Shown: positions 1 through 12,720 of the stretch, piece by piece | Position numbering within the stretch: position 1 is the first letter of the stretch | Layout of the letters: each line of letters begins with the position of its first letter | DNA from: Prochilodus magdalenae | Taxonomy: Eukaryota; Chordata; Actinopteri; Characiformes; Prochilodontidae | Direction: 5' to 3' | DNA: 64,000 bases | Assembly (NCBI GenBank): GCA_024036415.1 | Contig: JAMWET010004065.1 | Coordinates: forward strand, 247,001-311,000 | Made by a program: the position numbers and the translations under genes | Notes under the pieces: model-generated | The model's database searches: none | What the model was told of the DNA's origin: nothing | Seen by the model: only the letters and a program-made list of their open reading frames with translations

Positions 1-1479
1 CTTGTTTCCAAAATGTCTTCATAATTTTGGACTAAATTTTGCCATTGTACTTCTTGTTACTACATTAACGTTTGGTCGAAGGTATCCTAATGCTATATTG
101 TGGATTTAGAAGAAAACAACTAAAGTGAACTGTTATAAAAAGGTGTCCAGGACTTTCACACAGTGCACTATATTAAATATATACATAAACTGTATGTCCA
201 AAAGTATCCAGACGCTAAGATCATGATGCATATTACCAAATGTCGACTAGAGGGGTTAAAGCCCTCCAGCACTGCACTCTTTATTATTTATTAGATCTCT
301 ATTACCATAAAGACTGATAGAGATCTGTCTCATATCTCTGGAATAAGTGGTATTTATGATCCGGAACTAGACTGTTTTGAGGTTTGCTGAATAACACAAG
401 TTTAATCACTTGTAACCACACAATCAAATCCTGACAGCAATGTTCCACTAACTAGAATATGTGAAGCCATCCCAGAAAGTACAGACTGGCACTGCAGCAA
501 AGGAAAAAAATTATTACTTATATACAAACATAATCTCCCCATAGCATACATCATACCAGAGGAACATTACCAGCGGTGGGTAAACTAAATACCTCTTAGC
601 CTAATGGCTCTTTAGCAAAAAAGGTTTCACTCAAAATCACGACCCAAAACATATGCTAGCTCTCAGTGAAGCCCGACAGAAACAACACCAATGGAGACAC
701 AACAAATGGTAGATTATTTGTGCAGAAATCTACCATTCCAGGCTGTGAAAGTGATGTTGCCACTTTTCTTACCCTGTGACTGTGACAGAACTGCCCAAAT
801 CAGTAGTTAACTTCCACACAAAGAAGAGTTTGGCTCTAAAAACAAAGATAGAGGGATAAAATCTGTAGAGTTTATCCAACTGGTAATTTTAGCGAGACAA
901 ACTCCATAACCACCCAAGCGAGCAAAATTCGAAAATAAAATTAAAATAAATAAAAATCTAGGTTAAAAATAGGAAGATTGCATTGCTTGTTGTCTCTAAA
1001 TTGCCTCTAGTCCATGACTAAACATACACAGACCTCCGCAGAACCTACCAGAGACAATGGAAATGTCAAGCATTCACCCACTTTCAAAAAAGTAAACAAC
1101 TAGCCTAACACCAGTACACTAAATTACACTGGGATAATCAAAAGAAGACACTGGCCCATATCACATTCATACGAAAGAGATTAATTGACTATTAAACAAG
1201 TTAAATTAATGAGAACCAGTATGTTTTAAGAGGACACCTATTCTGTAGTTATTTTATGGACCCTGTGACCAAATTCAAATAGTTTGCCCCGCCCTCCATC
1301 TAGGAACCCGATAAATTCCCATTGTTCCTAGAGGGAATCCTTTTGCCACTGGACCTGTTCACCAAATAGCATTCCTAAACACCAACAGCTAACAGCATTT
1401 CAACAGCAATAAAAAAGTTAGATTATCTGAACTCGTGCACTGACTTAGAATAACTTAATCCGTAATATTAGCCAAATTT
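1..1479. other. No gene seen; AT-rich, weak transposon traces
   Basis: No open frame of note. Around 190-310 there is a degenerate stretch reminiscent of Tc1-type MITE ends (GTCCAAAAGTATCCAG). An 11-bp inverted repeat (AATGGTAGATT/AATCTACCATT) lies at 705-715 and 727-737. Confidence 0.4.
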
Positions 1480-1760
1480 ACATTTACATTTAAGGCATTT
1501 AGCAGACGCTCTTATCCAGAGCGACTTACAACCGTGCTTAGTGATCTGTTGGATAATATTCCAGTTAGTAGAGGAAGTTTAGAGCCTAAAACTCACCATG
1601 AGCTAGGACACTGCCCGAACAGGGGGTCAGTGCTGGTACCTAGAGAAAGGTCGTTATAAGTGCAACACAATATACATTGACAAAGATCATTATAAGTGCA
1701 ATACAAAAAGGTTATAAAATTGCCACACGATACACACAAATAAATATACTTGTAGATAAA
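1480..1760 (-). mobile_element. L2-type LINE 3' end (5'-truncated)
   Basis: Reverse complement of the 3' UTR and tail seen at 54150-54437. It carries the conserved tail GCATTTAGCAGACGCTCTTA...GCGACTTACA, the GATCTGTTGGATAATATTCC stretch and the 'cacttataa(c/t)gacctttctctagg' segment in the same order. Confidence 0.7.
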
Positions 1761-2505
1761 AATTGCATGCAGTCTTTTCTGTTCATTTTATTAAAGTGGA
1801 CCGGGTAAATAAGAACATCCTTTCACCAGTTTTCATGTGCGGCCTGCTTTGCGACTGCCTCAGTGGTCATGGTTGATGTTTATCTTCTCAGAAAGCTGAA
1901 ACTGGTTTCCTATTTAGCAGCTTTACTATTTAATCCAATGTTCTTCAACTTGTGCAGGGTGCCGGAAAACAGCTGCAGCATCATTTAAAGATAGAACAGA
2001 AACTTAGCTCGCTAATGAGAAGCCAACTGTAGTTCACACATTGTCAACAAGATGCTGAACAACTTTGATTCAGCGTTGTTAGTTTTGCAGCCTGCGAGTA
2101 GCAGCCATGCTGTGTGATTGTATCAGTGTTTTGCTGGTTGAAGCAGATCATCTTAACCTGAGAGTTCCATAGTGAGGAACAGCTTAAATCTACTGTGTGA
2201 TGTCCAGATGGAACGTGAGTATCTGGTATAGGTAACAATATCTACTACCAAAAGCTCCAAGTAACTAGCAGAGCTAGTTAAATAGCATGAGGGCTGGGTT
2301 TATTACGCAGATGGTTCATTTTGATTTCCTGTCTGTATTTATTTCGACATAGCTTGTCAAAGTACTCATGAGCTCAGCAAAAAATGAAAACAGGAAGTTT
2401 TATTCTATCAGTGTATTTCATGCCATACTGGTTGTGTGGATACTACCTTAGGACTAGGTAGTAGTGAATGGAACCTCACAAACCATGGAGAAAAAAAACA
2501 AATTG
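1761..2505. other. No recognisable feature
   Basis: Unique-looking sequence, no coding signal and no repeat that I can name. Confidence 0.4.
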
Positions 2506-3015
2506 TCCGACATGCATTAAGTGACTCAACAGCCACGGCTGTAGACATTCTGTGAGCAGTGATGCCCTCCATTAGTCTCACAGCACCATTAGCAGACGCC
2601 AGAATGATTCAGGACTACATGCATGGAGACTGTTGGGACGACTCCCCTTAACACCACGTCAGCTTTGCCAACGACTCAGAATGGCAGCAGCTCATCTTCA
2701 GTGACGAGTCACACTTCTGTTTTGGTGGAGACGGCCAACGACTCTGTGTTGAGGCACCATGGTCACGGGTAACACTTCCAGAAGGCCTGGTGCCACTCCA
2801 CCTCCACCCCTACAGCACAATCTGCAGGAGCTGTGTGAGAGTATTCAAGCTGCATGGGAAGGATTATCACAGGACACCACTAGGAACCTCTACAACTCCA
2901 TGCCGAGACGTCTGGCATGTTGCATTAGTAAGCACGGTGGATATGCAGCTCAATAAATACTCCCCATATCAGTCTAAATTTATCATCGTTTATTGTTCCT
3001 GGTAACCTTACTAAA
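2506..3015 (+). mobile_element. Tc1-like remnant, family TcA
   Basis: Degenerate Tc1 transposase. SDESHFCFGGD matches the strand around the second catalytic Asp, and at about 2815-2955 a C-terminal piece resembles the ending W..L.Q....NLYNSMPRR of Tc1 transposases. Frames are broken. Related copies lie at 12375, 16560, 34314, 41745, 48296, 50278 and 58775. Confidence 0.7.
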
Positions 3016-4541
3016 CCTCAGGTAGCAGCAACGCTAGCCCGCTTATTGGCATTGACATATCTATATCTATGTGGCAACCTTTCAGAAAAAGGCCGAAGCA
3101 TAATCACACAGTGACGGATCAAACACTCCCCAAGCTAGGAAGGTGAAGACTAGCACATAGCTTCCTCTGAGTCATGTGACACGTCACCGCATCTTTACAG
3201 ACTACCTTAACAGCAACATCATTTCTGCTGAGCAAGTTTAGAGGAAAGCGCTGACTGCTAGTTCTGTTACATCAGCTTAATACATAATGTACTTTCAATG
3301 CAAGTCAGTGTTACAAGACTTTTTCCCAATGCCATGGGCCATTTTTATTGGTCCAATTATCATGGAAATTAAATACTCAGTTAAAAAGTGAACTGCCAGT
3401 GACTTTGTAGAAAATGGTAAAACACAGACACAAGGCCAGTAAGTCCCTAACTAGCTAAGAGGAGTATTTCCAGCATTCTAGCCCCCAGATTTATAAAGCA
3501 GCCGATTTACCTGACAGGCTTTGACTTTTCGGAGAGAACCATGCACATAGTGCAAGCGGCATGTAATATACTGAATTTCTGCGATGACTAAGTTAAGTTG
3601 TAATAAATGGAATATGAAACCCTAGCAGGTTTTTTTTTTCACAGGTTTCACTCTTTTTGTGTAGGCAGAAGATTTACAAAAGCTGATGCTTTTGCAGCCT
3701 GTGTGCATGTAGTGCAAGCAAGGTGGGGGTTCAAGTTGTTCTGGGACAAAGGGTGATTTTTTCTGCTCTCTGCTGTGCTGCTTTATATTGTGTTTATGTT
3801 ATACATTTGCAGCTAGATCTAATATTCAGATATGTATATGAGCCTCCTCCTGGTTTCAGTGTGGGAGGTGATTGACAGTTAGTACAGAAAGCGGTTAAAT
3901 ATCTAGGTTGCTTATACATACGGTGTGTGAGCCATTCAGGCTACTTATATAACTGTCTTTAGCCAGCTACCTTCCTGAGAGGAGAGAAAGAGAGAGGGGT
4001 GGGGTGTTACTGGAGTAGGCCTAGAGTCAAGCGTTTATGGGTGATCAGCACAGCTGTTCTTTTCTATAATAATGTAAACGATGCTTGCAGCTGTGAGGAA
4101 GCGTTAAAGCAGCATTAGGTGAGAATTAAACCTCAGAGCTCAATTGCATCCTGATTCCTCGTCTCCTTTACTCCTATCTGTATTCGTCAAACAAGGCTGT
4201 GCTGCACTGCAACGTGCTCTGCTGCTCAGCTGGTCCAGATCTGATACAATGTAAGCTATTGGGTTTTGCTGTTGGCACTCGCACCGCTTCCTGTTAGGAC
4301 CCTGAGAGGAAAGGAATGAGTTGACAGGCAGATATCGTAAAGATTTCTTTAAATAAAGTAAAAATAGCTGCTAATAAAGTGTGTTTTTACTCAGTTTACA
4401 ATTAATTTCATAAAAAATCTGTTGTCTATCTATGTGATATTATTATTCTATTTTTACAACCGTATCAACTCTGTTAACTTTACCATTTTTAAGGCAGTCA
4501 ATCATCTATATAAGCAACATTCTTATATAAACAAGCTGCAT
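3016..4541. other. No recognisable gene
   Basis: Nothing coding recognised. Short T-rich and AT-rich stretches only; the segment near 3320-3360 weakly resembles the 'TTGGTCCA' MITE family found at 35490. Confidence 0.35.
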
Positions 4542-4546
4542 GTTAC

Positions 4547-5039
4547 TGTGACGACGGACAAACAGATTGTGACGTGCGCTGAACTACAAGCAAGGCACAG
4601 TTTATTAAATAGGTTGTACTGAGACACAGCAACGCCAAGAACAGGGAAGTACAATCAGGGGCAAAACTGAATAGTAGTCAATAAACAGGCAAGGGTCAAA
4701 CCAGGCAGACAATCAAACCAGGCAGAGGTATCAAAGGGGATAAACAAGAAGAGTAAACCAGAGAATCAAAACAGGGTCAAAGCCAGAGTAACAAGATCAA
4801 AGACAGAGAGAACGCTTAGTTCGCTATAGAGTGGCAATACTTCACAATGAGCCAGTGCAAGAGAGAAGTACTTAAACCAACAGACTAATTAACAACAGGT
4901 GACCAATCAGTATTCTGGAGACCGAGAGCAAGGCAACTGGGTTTGATTGGGTAAGGATGAACAAGTGACATCAGGTGGTGGATTATGGGAAATGGAGTCC
5001 GGGAGATCGGAGGTGAGAGGAGAACCTTCAGGCACGACA
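4547..5039 (-). mobile_element. Solo LTR, 493 bp, with near-perfect 5-bp target duplication
   Basis: Reads TGTCGTGCC...GTCGTCACA on the minus strand (TG...CA ends) with an AATAAA region near its 3' end. Flanked by GTTAC (4542-4546) and GTTAT (5040-5044), a 5-bp target-site duplication with one change. No internal retroelement domain lies next to it. Its pyrimidine-rich 'CTGTTC..GACC' text matches the elements at 6476 and 44792. Confidence 0.65.
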
Positions 5040-5159
5040 GTTATTAAAATTACTCATCATGGATCAGCCCTCACTTCTCAGCAGATTTTATACATCACTC
5101 TCCATTTAATTTTTTTGACACCACTGGAAGTTTTCTTTACAGTGTAGGAGACGCTGAAT

Positions 5160-5800
5160 AGGCTGGCAAGGCTAATGCATGCCAGTTCATCAGAATAGTG
5201 TCCCTAGCATTAAAAGGCTTTGTGCACAATTTAGTGGTGTTACCTGGATACAAGCCTCTAGTGGACATCAAAGAGGAACTCCAGAGTATGGCAGCTCTTT
5301 ATTACCACTGAATTTAATAGAAATGAAGAAAACACAATTTAAAAATACTTCCACACCATTTAACCTCTATGGATTATTATGGATGTCCCTGGCTGTTGTC
5401 ATTGGCTGTAGGGATGGAACCCATATTAGCATTACATAATGATTATGTAAACAAACAAACCAGAGCTTGAATGTACAGGTAGTGAACATTATAACCTTTA
5501 ATACAAATGAGCATTTCATAACGTACTCACTGTTCTTCTCCTCCACCTTCAACAAGGTCATATATGATGCTACCCATACCATCACAAATGTCAGATGTCC
5601 AGGCTCTGTGCATGATTCAAGGAGAGTCTACACTATACAACATATTTGATCAGGAAAGAGCTGAGTATGGTTCACATACAGCGTAAAGCTGCACCGTTCT
5701 AAACCACTGCAACCCCCTGTGTGATTAAAGGACATGATCATGGCATGTGTGGTGTTGCACAACTTTGCTACCATCAGAGGAGTGAAACGTCTTGCAGTAG
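5160..5800 (+). pseudogene. PIF/Harbinger transposase relic (HARBI1-like)
   Basis: Broken reading frames with recognisable Harbinger DDE motifs in order: VIGCRDGTH (about 5397-5425, first Asp), LNVQVVN after a frameshift (about 5467), ITNVRCPGSVHDSR (about 5580-5625, second Asp), and the C-terminal IMACVVLHNF (about 5735-5768). The region with the catalytic Glu appears deleted. Not functional. Confidence 0.75.
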
Positions 5801-6395
5801 CATCAACACCGCCTCCATGTAGTTGACCACAGAGATGGTAGAGTTGTCAGAAGCTGTTCGCAGTCAGTATTCTCTGATAAGTTGTGACATTCCTGCGGTT
5901 TGGCTCAAAGAATTAAACAATTCAAAGATTTCATTTCTGTAAAGTGTCAATTTATTTTTTTCTGTATATAAAAAGCTATATATTCCTGGCATTTAGTCTC
6001 TAGTAGCATCACAACTGGCCTGTGTTTACAGAACCACAAGTCAGGACCTAGACAACATAATATGGAGTTCCCTACCAACTACAACTGACTCACATCATAT
6101 ATGATCATTTGCACAATCAGTTCTTTGCATATTATAAATGTACTGCACCCATTTCATGATAAATAAACCAAAAAAAAATTCTATAAAATTATTTGGTGGG
6201 GGAATAAACCTGGTTATTAACTACCATTAAGTAAATAAAGTTTTTTTTCCCCCTCTTCAAATGAAGGTGTCATTTTTCTGATTCTCTTTTAAAGAGCTGA
6301 AGATTTAAGGTTTTAGGTTATGAATCTTCTGGAGAAGCTGAGCTGCGTAATGTATCACACATTACATATACTTGCTAAGCCTTTTAGGACCATAG
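5801..6395. other. No recognisable feature
   Basis: AT-rich, no coding signal; short poly-A and poly-T runs at about 6170 and 6241. Confidence 0.35.
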
Positions 6396-6399
6396 TGTA

Positions 6400-6475
6400 G
6401 ATCCAACAGCCCATGATATTGTTGAATTTCCCTCTGGGATCAATAAAGTATCTATCTATCTATCTATCTATCTAT
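6400..6475 (+). mobile_element. Rex1/CR1-type LINE 3' tail with (TCTA)n
   Basis: GAATTTCCCTCTGGGATCAA followed by TAAAGTA and (TCTA)n. This is the same terminal motif as the LINE at 30395-31336. An LTR-like element was inserted directly after the tail. Confidence 0.65.
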
Positions 6476-6950
6476 TGTCACACTTCCGGGTCTTCCCGGC
6501 TTCTCCGCTCTTCGGGACTCCACTTCCCAGAGGGCCACGCTCGATGACGTCATCTCCATGCGCCCCCGTTCGGATTCTCTGATTCGCTCTAGATCGCCCG
6601 AGTTTTCACTCAGCTGTGTCTAATTACTGTCTGTATTTAAGGCTGTGTTTTACATGGGTTCCCTGCGAAGCTTCGCCAAACCTAGGTTAGCAATTCTGAG
6701 CATTTACTTCCCTCGTTGTCTACCTCTGGTTTCGTTCCTCGACTACTCTTTCGCCTGATCCCTCTTGATCCCTTTAAACGTGTTTGCTCTCGTTGCTTGC
6801 TCTATCTGGTTCTGACCTCCGCCTGTTCCTGACTCTGTTTTAGCGTTTACCTTGATTGCTTTGTTTACTGGTGCCTGTTGAGATTGCCTGATTGTTAATA
6901 AACTGTTTCTGGCTTTTTAGTTCTGCACACGTCTGTCTTGGAGTCTTTAT
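6476..6950 (+). mobile_element. Putative LTR (solo or truncated)
   Basis: Starts TGTCACACTTCCGGG and contains GATGACGTCA, pyrimidine-rich text and TTAATAAACTG near 6897. It resembles the LTR at 44792-45242 but lacks a clear CA end and target duplication; the 3' side runs into an (ACT)n/(ATT)n stretch. Confidence 0.5.
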
Positions 6951-7037
6951 ACTACTACTACTATTATTATTATATTATATACTATTATTCCATTATCTTA
7001 AAGGAAAAGTATCTGTCTATACCCTTCTAAAAGGTGT

Positions 7038-7330
7038 CACATAGAAAGCCTGGTACCACTGTAAAATAAGCCTACCCTTATAAAGGGTGTATGAATGGTT
7101 TAAAATGAATTAGTGAATGGTTATAAGGTAGGTGTGAGGTGTAACAGTATAAAATGATGCGGGTTCACAGCAGGTGATTGTTGCACTTTCTGTTGATGTG
7201 TTGTATTTGCATATTAATGATTCTAATTAATTACCTAATTATTAACCATTTATAAATGCATTATACATGCATTTTAAACCATTCATAAGCCTTTATAAGG
7301 GTAGCCTTATTCTAAAATGGCATGAAAAGC
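7038..7330. mobile_element. MITE with long imperfect terminal inverted repeats
   Basis: The left arm around 7055-7110 (CTACCCTTATAAAGGGTGTA, ATGAATGGTTTAAAATG) is repeated inverted at 7260-7325 (CATTTTAAACCATTCAT, CCTTTATAAGGGTAG). The centre is AT-rich and non-coding. Confidence 0.6.
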
Positions 7331-7799
7331 TTACAACAGTGATCTTCGAGAAAAGCCTTCAGTGCATTATTACATACATCAGATAAATCTGTCCAGGAGG
7401 TGTAAAATATCATTACAGTCAAAAAGCAATGTGTATATCAAGACGAACTACACAGCCTTTAGGAAAAGTTATACAACATGACAGTGAACAAAGAAAATTG
7501 AAGTATTGAGAGCAGTGTAATGTTTTTTGAAGGATTTGTTTAGGAAAGTCAGCCTTAAATCGAACACAGGAAGTAACACTTCAAATGTGCATCATGTAGT
7601 TGAATAAAGCGACGTAGCCTTGCTCGGTATCCAAACCCACTGCATACTTCAAAGCCTAATCAGTTAAAGAATCAGCCGAGAAACTGGAGTGAGAATTTCC
7701 TATCCATCATTCAAACTAAATGTTTTTCTGTTTTTATAAACTGAACAAGTTTGACATGACACACAGAGAGCATCTCTCAGTCTGATATAACCTGAGTTA

Positions 7800-8490
7800 A
7801 CTCGTCCAGAGTCTGTTGCTGGAAATACAGAGCGGCTGCACAACATATGTGGTTATTAAAACGTCGAGTGGTTTTTGTGGTCTTCTGCAACAAGCACTAC
7901 CGGTAAGTAGGTCAAGATTGCAGCTACTGCAGTCACTGGAATTTCCTGTCTTTCCCCACTGGTGTAGCAGTGGAAGGGAAATTTCTCATCCATGTTGGAA
8001 TTGGAATTGTAAAACAGAATCCAGACAGGGTTCATTAGATTTCAACTACACTTGTGGCCATGTGTCTTGGCATGGGTTTCTATTACTGGCATCTCTTACA
8101 GGAACATATAGCAGGTTGTGGATGTCTCCCTCACATCATGCCTTCAAAGAGACATCAAAGGGACAAACTGGAAATCACTTCCAAGATATGTCCCTCTCAA
8201 ACAAATGGCCTCTTTTCATCTAATGTATCAAGCTAATCAGCATAATATCTGATTTATCATGAATCAAAGTATTATTCATTCCTCAGAGACAACTTTCCAC
8301 CTTTTGAGATTTGAAAGAGTCTCCGAAGTTCTACCACTTTAGATTCCCCCAATGAACTTTTTTTTTAAAGCTCTTCTGAACTTTTGCAATCTTATTACAG
8401 GGGCAGTATTTGAAGAGGATTATGATCGACAGTTGAAGAAAGTGGAAGATTGCTGTGACAAAGTCTTCACTCCATACAAGTTCTAGGTCT
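7800..8490 (+). other. Possible small exons, unidentified
   Basis: A 135-codon open frame (7816-8223) and two exon-like pieces. The frame ending at 7901 before GTAAGT reads HMWLLKRRVVFVVFC. A piece starting at 8401 after TCTTATTACAG reads VFEEDYDRQLKKVEDCC to a stop at 8487. I recognise no family, and the pieces do not join in an obvious way. Could be chance. Confidence 0.2.
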
Positions 8491-9164
8491 AAACTGGGTT
8501 ATTGCAAAGACCAAAGAACTGCTGTTACGTTGTGTGGTTAGCAAACGATTCCAACCTCAATACTCTTTACCCAACATACATGTTTAATCTGAATGCCATA
8601 TCATCTTCTGAATTGTAAGTTTAGTAAAACAGACTAGTAAACAAATTAACAATAAACAATTAGCATCATGAGAAAGGCAAGTAAACAAAAATGCTTCAAA
8701 CTGTCCAAGGAGGCTGTGGCAGTTGCTTTGGCAGAGTAAATTAGGAACTGGTGCTGTAATATAGAAGTTGTATATAGTCTATAGTAACCCAAGCAATGTT
8801 CTTAATACAGAGGATCCTGTTTGTAGCACAAACCTATCTGGTCTAAATCCGTGTTCAGACAGAAAAGCAAGCCCGAGGTGCTTCTGTGGGCATGGCACCA
8901 ACTACGGTATGCTAACACAAGGTCTGTTAGTGTGGATTATTAGACTAAGAAATGGTGGAAAGATGTTACTGATGAATGTGTAATGGCTGCCGCCAGCTGT
9001 CCCGATCTTCTGAAGGATGGAGCTGTTTTTATTTCATTTCATTTGGAATTAAACTTTGCTTAAGAACAGATTCAATGCTCAATGTCTAAGCTATCAACAG
9101 ACAGACAATGCTGGCTTTAAGGTAAGACAAACCATCTCTAGATAATTGATTTAAGATTTAAATC
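8491..9164. other. No recognisable feature
   Basis: No gene or named repeat seen. Confidence 0.3.
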
Positions 9165-9425
9165 CCTTGTTGATCCCACAGTGGGGAAATTTAGTCTCCG
9201 CATTTAACCCATCCGTGAAGTGAAACACCCACAAACACACACACTAGTGGGCAGTGAGCACACTTACCCGGAGCGGTGGGCAGCCCTATCCACGGCGTCC
9301 GGGGAGCAGTTGGGGGTTAGGTGCCTTGCTCAAGGGCACCTCAATCGTTACTGTCAGTTCAGGGAATCGAACCGTCAACCCTCCGGTCACCAGGCTTGTT
9401 CCCTAACCTCCAGCCCACGACGAAT
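9165..9425 (-). mobile_element. tRNA-headed SINE (TTAGGGAAC head, TGCCTTGCTCAAGGGCA body)
   Basis: On the minus strand the head GCTGGAGGTTAGGGAACAAG resembles a tRNA A-box region, followed by GGTTCGATTCCCTGAAC (B box) and the body TGCCCTTGAGCAAGGCACC. Two more copies lie at 18190 and 18990. Confidence 0.6.
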
Positions 9426-10079
9426 GCATTCACTAAAAATCATTTTATATATCATGTCTAAAGGTAAAAAAAAAAGGTACCTCTAGGTGGCAAAATGATA
9501 AGACATGTTAGCTTTCTTTTATTTAGCTCAGTTAACGAATCGGTCGGATTCAACAGGACCGTACAGAGCTCACATTTGTGATTACAAACACTGTGTAAAG
9601 ATACATATCTCTAGGACTGTTCATCATGGCAACTCTGACCAATGGCAATTTAAATAGCTATAATGTTCTATGAATTGAAGTCCAAGCTTTTTTGGGATGA
9701 GGAGATGAGCTATTTTCCATCCTCATTTTCATCATCAGCTTTTTTTTTTTTGTCTTGACGGACTGACAGTTAAATAGGATTATTCAGTACACGGGTTGTT
9801 TCCAATTGCTTAACTCAACTTCAGGTGACTCAGAAGCTGAACCTGCACCCAGAGCTAAAAGTTTGAAATTATGCAAACTGTGATTTGAAATCACTTGCAT
9901 AAATGTCTTCCATGGCGCTGCTAAAAAAGCAACGCTACTTATATTTTTAGGTGGTTGGGTGGGTTCAGATTAGTACTGAGCTATTACTGCAGACTAGAGC
10001 ATAACAACCTTAATTAAGATGTTTTTAGACCAGTCTGTAAAATAATCACTGTGTTCGTTGCTTAGTTCTATCTCCAGAT
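9426..10079. other. No recognisable feature
   Basis: Nothing coding; a poly-T run near 9740. Confidence 0.3.
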
Positions 10080-10365
10080 TATGATCTGATAAGTCCGGTG
10101 CATACTTTGCAGCCATATACGTTGTGTTACAGATTAGACAGGATGCGGTTTGAGATGCCCCACCAAAGACTTGACTGCATCAATTAGCGTTCAGCGAAGA
10201 AAATATGTTCATAGTGAAATGTCACGGGCTAGACTTGCACACAGTAGAACCGACAGTTGGTATTTTTGTGCTGACATGTGGAAACGCTCCATAGACCCTT
10301 AAAACCACAAGCCCCGGTGCAGTATGAGTCATCCCTGCTTGTGTTGATTACAAATAAATGATCAA
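10080..10365 (+). repeat. Interspersed repeat R1, copy 1
   Basis: Begins TCTGATAAGTCCGGTGCA, contains GACAGGATGCGGTTTGAG and ends near GCAGTATGAGTCATC. The same block order occurs at 43370-43730 and 57803-58105. Non-coding; origin unknown to me. Confidence 0.6.
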
Positions 10366-11479
10366 GGGTAATGAAAATCAACATCATTCAACAACTGAAC
10401 ATTCAAGTCCAACCATGGACTTAGAAACTCTTGGTAGAACCATGGGGAACAGTAGTTAAGATGTTTCTGAGGAACCTAATGCTGCCTCCATTCATTTTCT
10501 AGCAACTTGATGACTGTTAGTCCATGAAAAGCTCTGCAAGAGTATGAAACTACATAATTAACGATTGCAGCTTTCATTGTTCCTGTGTTGGCGTTTCAAA
10601 AGTACAGAGCTTGTGCTGCCTTTATTAATATTCATAAACATTCAGCACAGGTGCAATGTGTTCAGTGCTGGTTCAGAGATCATTGGTTTTCTACCAAAAG
10701 GAATGCGTGCTTCCCCAAAAAGAGGATCTGATGATGCCCTTACTCACAAGAGTGCTACAAGTAATGAGTTGCTATAAGAGCTGTTGTTATTATTAGGTCT
10801 GAGAAGCTATTGTTGGCCTCTCCTCTAGGAAGCTCATGACCATGAATTGGCATTCACCATTTGAGGAAGTGCGGTTGTTATTTTGTCTGTTGGAAACATG
10901 GAGCATGGGACATGTTCACTGTGCAACACAGATCAACACAGATCAGGCAGTGTTAAGCTTATTCATCATTTGCTCATCCTTATGCTTTTGATGGCTTGAT
11001 AAGATGCTTGATCACGTTTCTGGAGCGCATGCTTTAATTAGCATGTTTGCGATCAAAACATTGATTAGATTATTGTCTCTGCAGGCCTGCAGAAGGAGAT
11101 GTATCGAAAACTGGTGCATCAAAAATGCATAAACCACAGACAGCATGTGCCTAGCAATAGTAGCTTGTGACTTAGAGATAACAGTCACAGTGGTCTAAGT
11201 GACCTCACTGTGGTCTGCCTTGGTGGTCTCACCCAAGACGTATTTATGATGAACAGGCATGTCAAACAGAAACCCCAGAGAAAGTAAACATGTGGGATGG
11301 ATATACATACCAAATTGATTCTAGACCAAGCAATCTGCAGAACACTGCCTAGTATTTCTTAATCCAATCAAAGATATTAGATGGATCATTTAGAACAGAT
11401 AAATAACCATAATAGAAACAATGCATACAGATGCACAGTGTGAGAAAAACACTGTGTTTCATGAAAACTGAAGCGTGTA
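10366..11479. other. No recognisable feature
   Basis: No coding signal or named repeat. Confidence 0.3.
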
Positions 11480-12012
11480 CAGGGGTTGGACAATGAAACT
11501 GAAACACCTGTCATTTTAGTGTGGGAGGTCTCATGGCTAAATTGGACCAGCCTGGTGGCCAATCTTCATTAATTGCACATTGCACCAGTAAGAGCAGAGT
11601 GTGAAGGTTCAGTTAGCAGGTAAGAGCACAGTTCTGCTCAAAATACTGCAATGCACACAACATTATGGGTGACATACCAGAGTTCAAAAGAGGACACACT
11701 GTTGGTGCACGTCTTGCTGGCGCATCTGTGACCAAGACAGCAAGTCTTTGTGATGTATCAAGAGCCACGGTATCCAGGGTAATGTCAGCATACCACCAAG
11801 AAGGATGAGCCTCCACCAGCATCACGTAGTGACCTGGCCACTATCCTGCAAGAGGAATGGCTTAAAATCCCTCTGACCACTGTGCAGGACGCAGTATATG
11901 TCTTTCCTGAGACGAACTGACGCTGTATTGGCCGCAAAAGGAGGCCCTACACCATACTAATAAATGATTGTGGTCTAAAACCAGGTGTTTCAGTTTCATT
12001 GTCCAACCCCTG
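11480..12012 (+). mobile_element. Tc1-like deletion derivative TcB1, copy 1 (533 bp)
   Basis: Terminal inverted repeats starting CAGGGGTTGGACAATGAAAC, perfect at both ends, flanked by TA. It encodes the transposase N-terminus (MGDIPEFKRG..., a helix-turn-helix with ATVSRVMSAYHQEG at about 11767-11806) and then, after a deletion, the extreme C-terminus (LATILQEEWLKIPLTTVQD). The DDE catalytic part is missing. Confidence 0.85.
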
Positions 12013-12090
12013 TAGATCTATTATAGTAGAAAATGTTGGATTACGATGCTTTTGGGAAAAATGGCGCACACGGCTACCTGGAAACTACTC

Positions 12091-12175
<85 letters not shown>

Positions 12176-12205
12176 CTTTATTGATCCCAGAGGGAAATTC
12201 AAGGT
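12091..12205 (-). mobile_element. (GATA)n and Rex1/CR1-type LINE 3' tail
   Basis: (GATA)n at 12091-12172 followed by TACTTTATTGATCCCAGAGG, which is the LINE tail motif on the minus strand. Confidence 0.65.
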
Positions 12206-12374
12206 AAGAGGGAAATTCAAGGAATTCATGCAATACTCAAGTTACTGCATGAAGTAAGCACAATGTAAGTTTGCAGAGTAAACATACAGATATTGGACGT
12301 TTTAAGGACCCATTATTCAGAGTTGAACCAAGATACGGCACACTCGTCATTAAAAAACAACAGCTACACTGAGA

Positions 12375-12720
12375 AGTAAGTGTGGGTTTGCAGTGCTGTT
12401 GGGAAGGCAGATAAAGCTTACCAGAAACAGTGAATAGATAGATCTATATGATATGTATGATATGTATCTCTGATATGGGCAATGTTAGTTCAGCCACACA
12501 TACAGAAGTAGTGTTCGCGAATGTTTGCTAATGTAATATTGTAATACCAGTCTAATGTAATACCAGTCTTCTCAGCATGGAGCTGTAGAGGTTCCTAATG
12601 GTGTCCTGTGATAATCCGTCCCATGCAGCTTGATTATTATTACACAGTTGCTGCAGATGTTGAGGTAGAGGCGATCGTATCCACCAAGACAAAAGCGGGA
12701 CTCATCACTGAAGATAATGA
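12375..12720 (-). mobile_element. Tc1-like remnant, family TcA
   Basis: The 3' flank (CTGTTGGGAAGGCAGATAAA) and, at about 12565-12715, inverted text for the transposase C-terminus and SDESRFCLGG region match the copies at 2506 and 36660. Internally rearranged. Confidence 0.55.

Noticed and set aside
3305..3400. Further copy of MITE M1
   Set aside because: Only short fragments resemble it; not enough to call by eye.
11613..11825. Minus-strand frame in the Tc1 copy (also 19404-19823 minus and 55389-55601 plus)
   Set aside because: Antisense shadow of the transposase helix-turn-helix; the sense strand carries the recognisable protein.
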